Assembly: GCA_026874595.1 (NCBI GenBank)
Contig: CM049319.1
Span: forward strand, 67,237,917-67,301,916
Direction of reading: 5' to 3'
Source of the DNA: Sipunculus nudus
Taxonomy: Eukaryota > Annelida > Sipuncula > Golfingiida > Sipunculidae
Length of the DNA stretch: 64,000 nucleotides
The position numbers and the translations under genes were made by a program. Shown piece after piece: positions 49,976-61,909 of this stretch. The number at the start of each line of letters is the position of its first letter. Within the stretch, counting starts at the first letter, position 1. The notes beneath the pieces are model-generated. The model had not been told where the DNA came from, did not search any database, and saw only the letters and a program-made list of their open reading frames with translations.

Positions 49976-50178
49976 ATATTACAAATTATTGTAACGTTAC
50001 TGAGATTTGACAGTGGACAGATTTTTAAATTGAAGCGTTTCTCTCTCTGCACATACAAGCAAACAGTGATGCAATATTTGACAGTTACACGGAATACAGG
50101 AAAGTCAGTCCTTTTTATGAAAACTTAAATCCAGCGTCAAGGAAAGAGTAGCATTGTTCCAACCAGGAAAAGGGCATT

Positions 50179-50249
50179 CGACCCTGGTGGGACTCGAACC
50201 TTCAACCTCTGGATTAGAAGTCCAGCGCGCTATCCATTGCGCCAGAAAA
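50179..50249 (-). pseudogene. tRNA-Arg (TCT) pseudogene
   Basis: The D arm (GGCGCAATGGATAGCGCG) and anticodon arm (CTGGA-CTTCTAA-TCCAG, anticodon TCT) are intact and match animal tRNA-Arg. The acceptor stem is not: TTTTCTG faces CAGGGTC with mismatches at its base. The T stem (GAAGG against CCCAC) also has mismatches. It is therefore a decayed tRNA or the head of a tRNA-derived element. A short inverted copy of its flank (AAAGGGCATTCGACC) is visible beside it. Confidence 0.7.
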
Positions 50250-50251
50250 GG

Positions 50252-50325
50252 GGAATAAAGGACTGTAAGGGAGGGGGAAAAAGGGAAAAGAAGAGGGGAA
50301 AGGGGAGAAAACAAGGGACCCATGG
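50252..50325. repeat. Partial third copy of the 52.5/55.4-kb inverted-repeat end
   Basis: ATAAAGGACTG followed by a purine-rich GGGGGAAAAAGGGAAAAG stretch resembles 52508-52560, the outer end of the left inverted-repeat arm. Confidence 0.4.
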
Positions 50326-50339
50326 GTCACGTAGCTCAG

Positions 50340-52490
50340 CAGAATTTTGGAAAAAATTTTAACATGAATGTCATAATGTAACTAATATTTTATAAGTGAA
50401 ATATATTATTATAAATATTTTATTCATATTTATTGAATATTTAAAAACAGACAGAGGGATAGAAAAACGAAGCAAATCACTTTAATTCCAATTCCACTGA
50501 GGCAGGAAAATACTGAACAAATTTTTGTATTAGATCCTCATTTTTTTATACATCAATTTTTTTTAATTTATAAATTTTACTATACATTTACAATATATCA
50601 TATATATTTGTATATTTAAGTTGATTCACAATTCTAAATTGCATCAACATTTGTAGTTAATCTGGTCAGGCAACATCACATTATGTACACAGATTTTTTT
50701 TTTTTTTTTCTTAAAATATATTTTTTTAATTTGCGAAATAATAAATATCTGAAACTTGATTCAGGATTAAAAAAATATTTATACATTGGATCGAAAAAGT
50801 TATACAATAAGAGAATTACAGTTAACAATAACAGTAAGTAAAGCAATCTGGTGGGGTCGGGGGTGGGTCAATTTGGGAGGGGGGGGGGGGGCTGGGTGGT
50901 GGTTGTATTTCTAGCAGTGGTGCTATCCCAGTTTTGCAACACTAATAAGCTTAGCAAGGCTGTAGTGACCAGACATGGCTGGTCTGGAGGTTGTAAATTC
51001 AAATACATTTTTCACTTTTGAAAAAAACCAATTACTAGACTAATTTTTAAGCTTTAACTTTCAAATTTCATAATTCAACAGATTAAATACATATATATAC
51101 TGGCTGTAAAAATCAAATAAAATGTACTTGCAAGAAGAAAAACGTGCCATGGTCAAAGTTGGCCAAAATTAAGGTACCAATTTTATATTTTTGCTAATAA
51201 TTTTTAGAATTTTTGACGATTTAGATCTAATTTTGGGCATACGATTAAATTTTGATTTATTTCAGTTGTATTACTGAAAAAAGTCCCTAGCTTTAACATT
51301 TTTTGCGTTAAGTGACCAAATATCTTTCCTGATTTTTTACAAAATAAATTATGTTTGGGCCCATAACTTTTTTAAATTATACAATATGGACCTAATTTCT
51401 GGCTTGTACATAGGAACTATATAGAGAAATATTTATGGAAAATATGAAGAAAAGCAGACCAGTGGTTTTGATATAGGGCAGTCCTGAAGTGCGAAAATAG
51501 GTTTTTAATAACAATTTGAGGTTTTTCCTTAATTTCTAAAAGGTACGAAGACCTAGAGACCCAATTTTTTGTATGGTAGGAGATTTTGGGGACATCTATC
51601 AGTATGCTGAAAATTGGATATAGAGATTTTACGGGTTCAAAACGTGCCCTGTTAACGGAGGGATGGACGGACGACCGGAAGACGGTCAATGGACCACGAC
51701 TATAGCTCAGATGACTTATAGTCAGCTGAGCTAAAAAAACAAGGCAGAAGGACAGGTAAGATACTTCATTGTTTGAAAATTGCCTGAAACACCCGAAATT
51801 CCGACTACTACATTCCTGTAGAACTGGGGAAAACTTTAAAAAGGGTTTTCTATGGCCTCAGGTTTTCTTTTTTATTGTATCTATACACTAGATATTGCTG
51901 TGTTTCTGCCAGCCAGAGCTCATTTCCACCAGCGTTGCATCTAATTTTTTTTTATAAAAAACGTATACAAATAAAATTACTTTTAAGAATAATTGATTAA
52001 AATTAAAATTATTTACGTTTTTTGAAAAAGTAATCAATTACAATTACAAGTACTTTTTATAGTGATGGCAATTGCTTTTACAATTACTTTTGAGCTTTCA
52101 GGGTATTTACGTTGTGATAGTGACAACAAATAATTTTGCCTTACATTGTTTATTAATAAGAACACACTGATATATCAAATCGGAACTTGATACTTCTGGG
52201 ATCAGAGATGCCATATAAAAATTTCAAAACAGGCTCCTCCTTCTGAAGCACCTATTCTGACACACTACAAGTATTGTAAAATATATTAAGCTCTCAAACA
52301 CGAGCCTCTGACCCACATGTATCCATTTGAAAGTTTTCAATGAAAGCCATCTGAGAGTTCCTGGGTTATATTATTAATGCACCACCAGTCTTCCGGACAA
52401 GACAAGGCTGTAAAAGATCTGATTCTTGTAAAAGTCAAAGGCACATCCTGTAAACACATTTTAGATATGTAGTCTTTTGTAAGATTTTCA
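50340..52490. other. No gene recognised; one interspersed-repeat end
   Basis: AT-rich sequence with a G tract (50879-50891). At 51640-51735, GGAGGGATGGACGGACGACC followed by ATAGTCAGCTGAGCTAAAAA is the ending of a repeat type I associate with mollusc genomes. Confidence 0.4.
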
Positions 52491-52496
52491 CCAAAG

Positions 52497-52948
52497 GAAA
52501 CAGGGCATAAAGGACTGCTATGGTGGGGGAAAAAAAAGAGGGGAAAGGGGAAAGAGGACGAAAAAGAAGGGCTAAGGAAAGGGGACCAAGGAAACGTAGA
52601 TGCAAGAAAGTGGAGAAGCACAGTCACATTCAGTTTGGAATGGCATATAAACAACACTGTTAAAGTTTGCCTGATAATGATAATGTATTCTGCGAATTCC
52701 TTTTTATGGCACCAAAAACATTAAAAATACTGTACCATACCAACGAGTAATATGAAAACCTAACTGCAATACCCATGGGGATATTTATCATAGTGTTACT
52801 GGTCAGGCCAGGGCCTGTGAGGCTGCCACGCTGATACCCTGGGTCCTGACAACCTGCAGTGCGAGAATGTCCAGGTCATATGGGTCTGGCATTTTCCCTC
52901 TTGCTGGTCAGCCTGCATGGTCAGTCACAGGCACATTTACTGCCTGAA
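52497..52948 (+). repeat. Inverted repeat, left arm (452 bp)
   Basis: Starts GAAACAGGGCATAAAGGACT and ends CACATTTACTGCCTGAA. The reverse complement of 54944-55384 matches it almost throughout, apart from small indels in the purine-rich tract and near the inner end. Confidence 0.93.
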
Positions 52949-53523
52949 GTAGAAGTCTGAAATATGTGTCCACAGTCAGTGTGTAGTGCTTTTATGGCAG
53001 TCAGCAAAAATCGAAAGATATCCGGCTTCTTTATCAAATCTCAGGATTCCACCTATGACTGAGTGAGGTATGTAAAATTATATTTTGTTCCTTTCAGTCT
53101 TTATATAAATGAGCCTTTTGGCTTTATCTCGGATTAATTAGGTCTTAGTACAGCTTACTGCAAGTCATCTGAGCTATACAGCTATGACCCCATAACTGTT
53201 CTATGTCAGTCTGCTTGTCCTGCCGTCCACCCTGGCCTGACGTGCTTAACAGGCAGTAATTCTTTAAAGTAAACGGGGAACCTGGGCTTTGAGACCAATA
53301 TGAAGCTCAGATTTAACAGCATCTGATTATATATTCGAGAAGGCGATGGTGGGGGGGGGGGGGGGGGACTGTTTTCTAATTAATTAACTCGAAGTATTCC
53401 TGCGAATTAACCTATGTCTCTCCGTGCATGAAACGTGAGTAGAGGCAAAACTGAAGTAACATGTAGGCCTATAATTTACTATTATTTGCTCCAAAGTACG
53501 TTGATCACTTTGCTTGGACAAAC

Positions 53524-53526
<3 letters not shown>

Positions 53527-53581
<55 letters not shown>

Positions 53582-53602
53582 GTTAAAGTATAACATGACC
53601 AG

Positions 53603-53652
<50 letters not shown>

Positions 53653-53675
53653 TATAGCTGGTCATGTTACTCATA
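53527..53675. repeat. Two (TA)n runs, the second enclosed in a perfect 14-bp hairpin
   Basis: The first TA run is 53527-53578. Next, TAACATGACCAGCT (about 53591) and its exact reverse complement AGCTGGTCATGTTA (about 53656) flank the second TA run (53606-53652). The structure could extrude as a cruciform with a TA stem. Confidence 0.9.
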
Positions 53676-53769
53676 TCATAGCATTGGACTCTGAGCTTCC
53701 ATGAACGTCTGTGTGTGTGGGGGGGGGGGGGAGGGGGGGATGATGTCCTTGCTACAGGCTTATGCAGCA

Positions 53770-53945
53770 ATAATAATTAGGATAATTATAATTATAATAA
53801 TATCAATTATTGTTATTATTATTATTTTATTATTATTATAATTATAATTATTATTATTAGCATGAATTGGTTCTAGATAATGAGAATATAATTATAATTA
53901 TTATAATTTTAATTATCATTATTATTATGTTTATTAATAGCACGA
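53770..53945. repeat. ATT/AAT trinucleotide-rich tract
   Basis: Imperfect ATTATT and AATTAT runs in two blocks that share AGCA(T/C)GAA(T/G)TGGTT(C/A)TAG-like segments. Confidence 0.75.
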
Positions 53946-54943
53946 AGTGGTTATAGTACGCTTATATTTCTACCACTGTTTATACTAATACCATCAAAAC
54001 AAGATTGTACCCCGCTCAGCCGCCCGCGCCTGATAACAATGCTTATGAGGTTTATAGGAGTCGGTTTTCATGTTTTCCTTGTAGGCTTATGTCGTTTCAG
54101 GAATTTCATAAACATTTGTTAAGAAAAGGGGACTGGGCAGACGGAGAGACAAAAAAATTGAATTTTTTTAATAGTCTTCCTTAAGGCGGCGGGCTATTAT
54201 ATGGAGTGTTAAGTTCCCTCCTCTTTTTCACCGCCTGAGGATCCTAAAGGAACGAAAAAATTAGATCAAAGTTTAAAAAATGCACTCGGGTTTGCTTCCA
54301 TTCCACATTCTTGTTCACACGAGTCCAAATGAAAGTCCAATATGATGGTAAAACTGAAGATTTATTATGATGATCCATACAATAAAGTTCATTCCAGCAG
54401 AAAAGCATTAATGAAAATAAAAGTGAAACTTGCTAACTACACTGTGATCTGTTGATCTTTCCTTAAACTAATATATAGAACGGGACCATTTTTAAATTTA
54501 GAAAATATGCCGAAGTGCTCGCAGAGTAAAGTCTATCTGTGCTTACATATGTACTTTTAATGATTCGAAAAATGTATAAATAAACAAGTTCATTTGATAT
54601 ATATCACAAATATTTCTCGAAGTTTCGAAGACTTGGATTATCAGGTTACAGAAACAGAATGAAAAGTTAAAGTAAATGAAGTAGAATAAGAATAAATCAA
54701 CACATTTAAATTTCCTCTTAAGAAGTTTCGAAGGCGCGAAATTTAGCCTTATCGGAAATTACAAATGTAATCATCTAAATGGGTTGAGAAATAACGGAGT
54801 AGAAGCCCCGGCAGAGTCTCCGAGCCCTTGTGGCCGCATTCCTAACTTTCTGAACACTTTCCTGACACTTCCCTAACTTTCCTAACACTTTCCTAACTTT
54901 CCTAACGCAGCGGGTGCCTTGCTGTAAACGGGCCGGAGTCTAT

Positions 54944-55384
54944 TTCAGGCAGTAAATGTGCCTGTGACTGACCATGTAGGCTGACCAGCAAGAGGGAAAA
55001 TGCCAGACCCATATGACCTGGACATTCTCGCACTGCAGGGTGTCAGGACCCAGGGTATCAGCGTGGCAGCCTCACAGGCCCTGGCCTGACCAGTAACACT
55101 ATGATAAATATCCCCATGGGTATTGCAGTTAGGTTTTCATATTACTCGTTGGTATGGTACAGTTTTTTAATGCTTTTGGTGCCATAAAAAGGAATTCGCA
55201 GAATACATTATCATTATCAGGCAAACATTAACAGTGTTGTTTATATGCCATTCCAAACTGAATGTGACTGTGCTTCTCCACTTTCTTGCATCTACGTTTC
55301 CTTGGTCCCCTTTCCTGAGCCCTTCTTTTTCGTCCTCTTTTTTTTCCTTTTCCCCCGCCATAGCAGTCCTTTATGCCCTGTTTC
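54944..55384 (-). repeat. Inverted repeat, right arm (441 bp)
   Basis: Reverse complement of 52497-52948. The 1995-bp spacer between the arms contains microsatellites, a hairpin and no ORF with recognisable content. The pair could be the ends of a large foldback-type element or an inverted duplication. Confidence 0.93.
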
Positions 55385-55617
55385 GCGCCGTAGGGTCTAC
55401 CCGAACGAAGCTATATTAAGCGCATCAAAGATATCACGCCGCGCTCCGCAATGCAGTTTAATACACATGCACGCACTTCCTGGGATATCAGTGTTCACAG
55501 AGTGAATGTTAACACCTGAGTTCGTCTTCCGGTCTACTTGTCCATGAAATCTCAATATAGTATTGTGAATGCCTGGTCTCCGGAGTGATCGAGAGTTAAA
55601 ACTCGTGTAAACATTAT

Positions 55618-55618
55618 G

Positions 55619-55692
<74 letters not shown>
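55618..55692. repeat. (TA)n microsatellite
   Basis: About 35 TA units. Confidence 0.95.
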
Positions 55693-55697
<5 letters not shown>

Positions 55698-55882
55698 TGA
55701 AATCAAATACACGGAGAGTTGTTGGACATACCAATGTAAAAACACATTTCTAACATAACCAGCGCTATCAAGTGCTTATATACGCATGACCCTTTAACAT
55801 GTACAGAAAATATCCCGAAATCGCATCCGTAACTGTCAATACGTCACTTAACTCTTTTAACTCTGAAGATCTTTCATAAATC

Positions 55883-56278
55883 GTACATATCAAACATATA
55901 ATGCCGGGATGGAGATACCTGCGCTTGTTCTGTTTCAATACACAAATGCAATAAAAAGTATAATGCAACATCGGACCGTTCTGCGTGACCGCCGAGCTAT
56001 AAATCTACTTTCATCTGGGTTTTTATATGTGGGTTAATCTTAGAGGAATTTTCATCAATCTATGTTCTCAATATTTGTTATCCGAATGGACAAAGAAAAT
56101 TTACTGCAGTAGTTCATAGCACTTCAAACTGGAACACTTGCTGACCAACTGACTCGTATTGTTTAAAAAACTGCACATTGGAAAATAAAACACTCATGGC
56201 TTATTTGAATGCGGGCTAATAAAATTAACTGTAATTTTACCATTCCGGTTTGTCTTGTTGCTCTCCTTGGTAAAGAAC
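55883..56278. repeat. Direct segmental duplication, copy 2
   Basis: Counterpart of 49597-49975, offset about 6.29 kb, same orientation. The inverted repeat at 52.5-55.4 kb lies between the two copies. Confidence 0.92.
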
Positions 56279-56284
56279 ATATAC

Positions 56285-57580
56285 ACTTTGTTTCTGTGCC
56301 ATAGACGGGATAGTTCTAAATGAATTTTAATGAAATTTTACAGAATAATGAGCTATCGGTGTCTGAAGAAAAAATCCTTATTTTCGGATGGATCGGTAAA
56401 ATTTGGGGAAAAAATCTATTTATTTTGTCTGCTTTCTTGTTTGCATTTCCATGCAACATCTTTGTAAAATACAATCGACCGGTCTCAAAGTTTAATCACT
56501 TGTTCCTTGACCTATAGCCTATTCATTCTCCTATCTAATTACCCCCCCCCCCCCCCCCCCCCAGCCCTCCTAGTTTATGGTTGTCGGCTATTTTTTACCC
56601 AGTGTTGTACCCAGTGTTTTCAAGGATTTTCGCTGAATTTAAAGGATATGTGTAGTAAATATTTTGACGCCATGCAGAATGGGTTTGTTGGTTTCACGTT
56701 TTAAATTTAAATAAGCCATTGGAATAAAATAAAACAAACAATCAGACAATTACATACACGAGGGCTATATGAATTTAAGATTATGAGCGGTAGCGTAAAA
56801 ATGAAAAATGCTTTAAACATACTTCGGCGCATGAACACAAAACGGGTCCTTTGATGTTGGTTTCAGAATGAAATGAAACAAAGTTTGCTCTGAACATGCA
56901 ATGTACATTCCATAAAACGGACATTAAAGAAGAGGCGTTCAAAATCAGTGAGATTCAACAAAAACAACATTATTTAATATGTGTTTCATATAACAACGAT
57001 GGTATTATTTCTCATTTTGTACTTTTGTTTTCATTCTACTCATTGCCATTGATTAAAAGAATGTATTCATCATTTTAAATACCCCAAATAGAGGAAATGA
57101 TTTGTAAATACTTGTACATTTTTGCGTAAATAAATCACAGGAAACGCTTTTAGCAGGGAAACCTTGAAAAAAACATATAGGTCTAAATACCATAAAAAAT
57201 ACTATAAAATAAATGTATTCAGAAACGATACAACATTCTGCAAAATTATCAGGGAATCGAATAAAATTTTACATCGTGACGAAAAAAACTTAACAAATTC
57301 ACTAAATAAGAAAAAAGTCGTAAAGATAATATAAAACGACATATTAGTTGATTTTAAAGTAAAAACAATTTTAAAATCCTTTTCTTTCATTCAAATTTGA
57401 CACTTTTCAGTCGCTTTTTTTTCTTATCCCCTTTTTTTCCCTATTTTGCCCCCTCGACCGAGTACTTTACGCCCCTGCCTCTGGGCCCACGTCTGGTCGG
57501 CACTTGATGAAGTCACATTAACGTGTTAAGAGGCTAAACATTAATCGACACAAGGCGAAGTTCAGTAGCTTGCCGCGACC
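56285..57580. other. No gene recognised; poly-C at 56543-56562
   Basis: AT-rich sequence with only short unconvincing ORFs. Confidence 0.4.
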
Positions 57581-57583
57581 GTT

Positions 57584-57937
57584 CTAGCTTCCCTGTTCAT
57601 CACGTATAACTATTAGACTGGCAGTTAATGTTTCGGACAGACCTTTCGGCCATTTGGTGATTTTAAACTTGAATTTTTTGTTGTTTTCTATTATCTGTGG
57701 GGGAATATCATACAGCGTGACAGTGATTGGCGCCTGCGTCTGCAGAGTTTTGCAGACACGGGCGCCTGGCCCAAGCACCATGGGAAACGGCATCCTCGGC
57801 AGAAGAGCCCTTACAACTTGTATTGTGAGGTCCGTGACCATAAGACTATATAAGTTATGCTGAGATGAAGTGATACGTTTCGAGAAGAACCTTTGTATGC
57901 ATTTAGTCTCACCGTCCTTTGGACAGGCGAATGTCAC
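57584..57937 (-). CDS. Unrecognised 117-residue ORF
   Basis: The minus-strand frame has ordinary, non-repetitive protein composition (RALLPRMPFPMVLGPGARVC, ITVTLYDIPPQIIE) and a higher GC content than its flanks. It ends in a stop after EQGS. No domain is recognised. It might be an exon or a piece of a mobile element. A TATA-like CTATATAA lies within it on the other strand, so coding strand is not proven. Confidence 0.3.
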   Translation of the reverse strand: MTFACPKDGETKCIQRFFSKRITSSQHNLYSLMVTDLTIQVVRALLPRMPFPMVLGPGARVCKTLQTQAPITVTLYDIPPQIIENNKKFKFKITKWPKGLSETLTASLIVIRDEQGS

Positions 57938-58149
57938 TTAATAATTAATTAGATTATGATATCAGACTCTGTAACAAATCATTTTTCTAAATACTGTAAC
58001 CGTAGTGAAAGGATTTGGTCAGTGTCTTTTATGGCCAAATGGGCAATAATAGAAGGTTAAAATGTTTATAAAGTAGTAGAGATCCGTTGATAGTGCAATA
58101 ATATCCATGGTTAACTCATAAATGCGGGGAACTGTCGGTTTTTCAGACT

Positions 58150-59060
58150 ATCTATGAGATTCTTTGCTACCATTGCGCAAAGCCCGGCACATCGCGCACT
58201 CAGCATCCATGCACTCATTTTGCTACTATTATGCGCTCAACGGCTATTGAGCGCAAAGTGCGCTGTAGCAAATAGCAGTCGCACAGTAGCATTTGCTACC
58301 CTTGCGCATAGCTTGCCACATCGCGCAATGAGCAGCCACTGGACATCCTACCATGAGACACAGACTTGCGCATAGCTTGCCACATCGCGCAATGAGCAGC
58401 CACTGGACATCCTACCATGAGACACAGACTTGCGCATAGCTTGCCACATCGCGCAATGAGCAGCCACTAGACTTCCTGCTATGAGATACAGACCGGCTCA
58501 TTTGCGCTAAGTGCGCGGTAGCAAAATAGCAGACCTGCCCGATAGCAAGTGGCTGTCATCGCTATCATGGGGGCTATGATTTTGAGGTCGCAAATTTAAA
58601 ATCTGCTACTGTTGACGTAGTGCAAGTCTTTGCTGCCAGAGGTCGCTCGGACAGGACCACTCAGAGTCAGTTACAAGCACTTGCTATCTCGCAGATCTGT
58701 TTTGCTACCGTGCACATTGCGCTTTGCTGTCGCTTGTTAATATGGACAGTATTAAACACCTGCTACTGTGAAGGTCAATGTGTTACTCTGCGACTATTAA
58801 TTCCTTACACGCCTATTGTTAAGCTTGTTGCAGGCCTATCCGGGCGACCTTTGGCTACAAAGACTTGCACTGAAACGATAGCAGCAAAAGTATCGATCGC
58901 AATAAATAGCCTCCATTGTGTACTTACTACCGCGCAAATCTGATTTGCTACCGCACACATTAAGCATTGCAATCGCAGCTAAATATGGTCCATGGCACTT
59001 GCTATCGCGCAAATCTGTTTGCTACTTTGCGACAGTTAATTGCTACCACGCATACTGACT
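58150..59060. repeat. Region of diverged GCGCAAAT / TTTGCTACC repeats
   Basis: Short related strings such as GCGCAAATCTG, TTTGCTACCG, GTAGCAAATAGCAG and CATCGCGCA recur in both orientations across about 900 bp. Open frames here are repeat translations. At 58304-58495 a clean tandem array is embedded. Confidence 0.6.
58304..58495. repeat. 64-bp tandem repeat, three copies
   Basis: Units begin GCGCATAGCTTGCCACATCG at 58304, 58368 and 58432, exactly 64 bp apart. The first two are identical; the third has a few changes. Confidence 0.96.
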
Positions 59061-59549
59061 AATCAAAGACATAATTCTGGCATAATATATGCTTCATTTC
59101 ATTGATTTTTTTTTTTTTCAAATAATCACATGTGATATATTAACATATAATTTTGATATACACTTGGTCCAAACCGTTGTCGCCCTTCTCTTACAAAATC
59201 TTCTGTTCATACACAATATTGTACATATATTTAGGGGTTGTTCACATGCTTTGTCTGTAAAACATGGACTTTCTCCAATAATAGATTTTTTTGTGATTTG
59301 CATTATTTCTAATTCCGATGAACCTTCAACACTCAGGATAAGAAATGTCCAGATTTCATTCCAATGTCTTGATTTCAAGAAATGATGCAATATTCTAGAA
59401 TAATTTATATCTCGCAGAAATTCTATATGATTATATTCATAATATAAAGTCACAGATACATGTGAGATGCATTTGCTGTTTACTTCTCTTTCATGATTAC
59501 ATCGCTGTTGTCGGTTCTATCGATGTGTCTCTTCATGATATATTGAAAT

Positions 59550-59820
59550 ATTAGGGTATCCTGTATCCCGGATATAGCATGTATTAATAGTGACAAACAC
59601 TTACTGAAGAATTTCATGCCCGAAGGGTTAGGGTAACCTGTTTCCGGATATAGCATATATTAATAGTGACAAACACTTTCTGGAGTTTTTCATACCCGAA
59701 GGGTTAGTGTAATCCGTATTCCTGATACAGCATAAATTAATAGTGACAAACACTTACTTGAGTATTTCATGACCGAAGTGTTAAGGTAACCCGTATCCCG
59801 GATATAGTATATATTACTAG
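59550..59820. repeat. ~76-bp tandem repeat, about 3.5 copies
   Basis: Units contain GGATATAGCAT, then TTAATAGTGACAAACACTT, then CCCGAAGGGTTAGGGTAA. Divergence between units is about one base in ten by eye. Confidence 0.9.
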
Positions 59821-59829
59821 TAGTGTAGA

Positions 59830-61080
59830 CGGGGATGTATTTCCGTAGGAATTTGATGCCCAAATTGCGAAAATGACTGATTTAGCATAACAGGATATGA
59901 ACTAATGGAAAATGTTAGGTAACAAATTTTCATATCCCTCTAACACCGACAATCCAAGATGGCCGCCTCCACCCTTGGGAATTATTGAGTAATGGGGATA
60001 TAGTGTACTTGCACGCGTTACAGAACGACGTTTTCTTAGGAACTGATTGAGATAGTGCTTGCTTTCATTTTATTTGCACTTAAGCTGATGACTGAATGCA
60101 GGTTATATTTATTTTATGCACCCTGTGACTCAAAGGAATCAAAGATGGCCACCACTGCAGTCCTAACATAGAGATAATGCTATTATACTGTAGTTGTCGC
60201 TAAAAACTTAATGATTTTGGATCGATTTTCTACGTCTTATAATGTGTTCTGTCGATTGTAACTAAAAGGAGTTTTTATGAGCTCTGTGACTCCAGGGAAT
60301 CCAAAAGTGCGGCCATGGCAATGATAATGATAAAACTTAATGATATTAGATAATTGGATCGATTTCGACTTTTAATGTGTCCTGTTAATTGCAACTTACC
60401 AGGAGTTGTCGGAAGTTACAGGGGGTACGCAAGGTCAAAGTCAAATGTATGTACTAATATTTTAAAGCATAAATATATCTTGGGCACTATATGCACATAC
60501 TGTCATAAGTAATGTGATATGGTGATCAAAAGGAAATAGACCTGATGAAATTGATGTTGATGCTCGAGATATCTTTTTTATATCGCTGATTTTCTCATAG
60601 TATTACTATACATGGTCTAGGTGCCTACCATATTCAAACAAAACAAACATTTAAAATCAATTCGTGTTGTTATATGGAAGATTCCAAGATTCCAAAAGCC
60701 TTGGTTGTGGTCTTCCGGAGGGATCGGTAGAAAACGTTGTCTGGATATTTTATATTTCTATATAGTTAATCTGAATATGTGCTGTAACAGGTCTTATTGT
60801 CACTTATAAAAGGAAAATAGGGACAAATAATGCACACACAAAAATAATCAGCCATATTTGATCAGCAGAAAAGAAGGCACATCAACATATGTAAAATGGC
60901 ATATGAGTACGCATTATTCTTAAAGGAAAGTTTGTACATTACAGGAATACAATTATCTCTACGGTACACTAGTTGGATAAAACGAACCACGTAGATCCGG
61001 GAATAAAGGGCAACACCACGGATTGAATCTTTTTTTTTAGAGGTAGCCACCACCATTGTTAATGCAAACTTAACTACATA
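59830..61080. other. No gene seen; weak ~165-bp repeat motif
   Basis: The phrases CAAGATGGCCGCC, CAAAGATGGCCACC and CCAAAAGTGCGGCC, each preceded by GTGACT-like and GGAAT-like strings, recur at 59955, 60145 and 60305 and suggest an old tandem repeat. Otherwise AT-rich. Confidence 0.4.
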
Positions 61081-61129
61081 TATGTATATTTGCAGATTTC
61101 TATTCCGGTTTCGGACTAGGTGACAGCCT

Positions 61130-61870
61130 AGTCAACAAAATGAACTCACAGTGGACTCACAGTGAGCTCACATATGATCTCATGGTGTGAGGTCACAGGG
61201 AGCTCAATCTGTAACCACCTTCAGACAGCACAGTGACCTCACAGTGTGAGTTCTCAGTGAGGTCACAGTGTGAGGTCACAGTGATCTCACAGTGTGAGTT
61301 CTCAGTGAGGTCACAGTATGAGGTAACAGTGATCTCATAGTGTGAGTTTTCAGTGAGGTCATTGTCTGAGGTCACAATGATCTCATAGTGCGAGTTCTCA
61401 GTAAGGTCATGGTCTGTGGTCACAGGGAGCTCACAGTGTGAGTTCTCAGTGAGGTCATGGTCTGTGGTCACAAAGATCTCACAGTGTGAACTCACAGATG
61501 TTCTCATGGTAAGAGATCACAATGAGCTCAGTTTGTAACCATCTTTAGACATCACAGTGATTTTATGGTATGAGTTCTCAGTGATGTCACAGTGTGAGGG
61601 CACAGTGATCTCACTGAATGTGTTTTCATTAAGGTCATGGTTTGTGGTCACAGTGATCTCACAACATGATTTTTCAGTGAGGTAATTTCTTGGGATCACA
61701 GTTATCTCAATATACGAGTTCTCAGTGATAGCATGATCTCTCAAAGTCTCTTATCATAGAGGTCATGTTCTTGGATGACAGAAAGCCAACTTTGTGAGTG
61801 TCAGTGAGGTCATCCTGTGGGGTCACATTTGTATAGTAGAAGAGACCAAAGTTATGTCACAGTGTGGGAT
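61130..61870. repeat. 48-bp minisatellite
   Basis: Diverged units based on CTCACAGTGTGAGTTCTCAG followed by TGAGGTCA(C/T)(A/G)GT. On the minus strand the best part (61193-61507) reads as a 16-residue repeat containing DLTENSHCEITVTS, and a second open part is at 61517-61744. The reading frame survives because 48 is divisible by three. I see no signal peptide or splice sites that would make it a gene. Confidence 0.9.
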
Positions 61871-61909
61871 CACAGGTAACTCACAGTATGGGGACACAGC
61901 CCAGATAGC

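Noticed and set aside
53384-53770. 128-residue minus-strand ORF
   Set aside because: It consists mostly of Tyr-Ile repeats from (TA)n runs and a poly-proline from a G tract.
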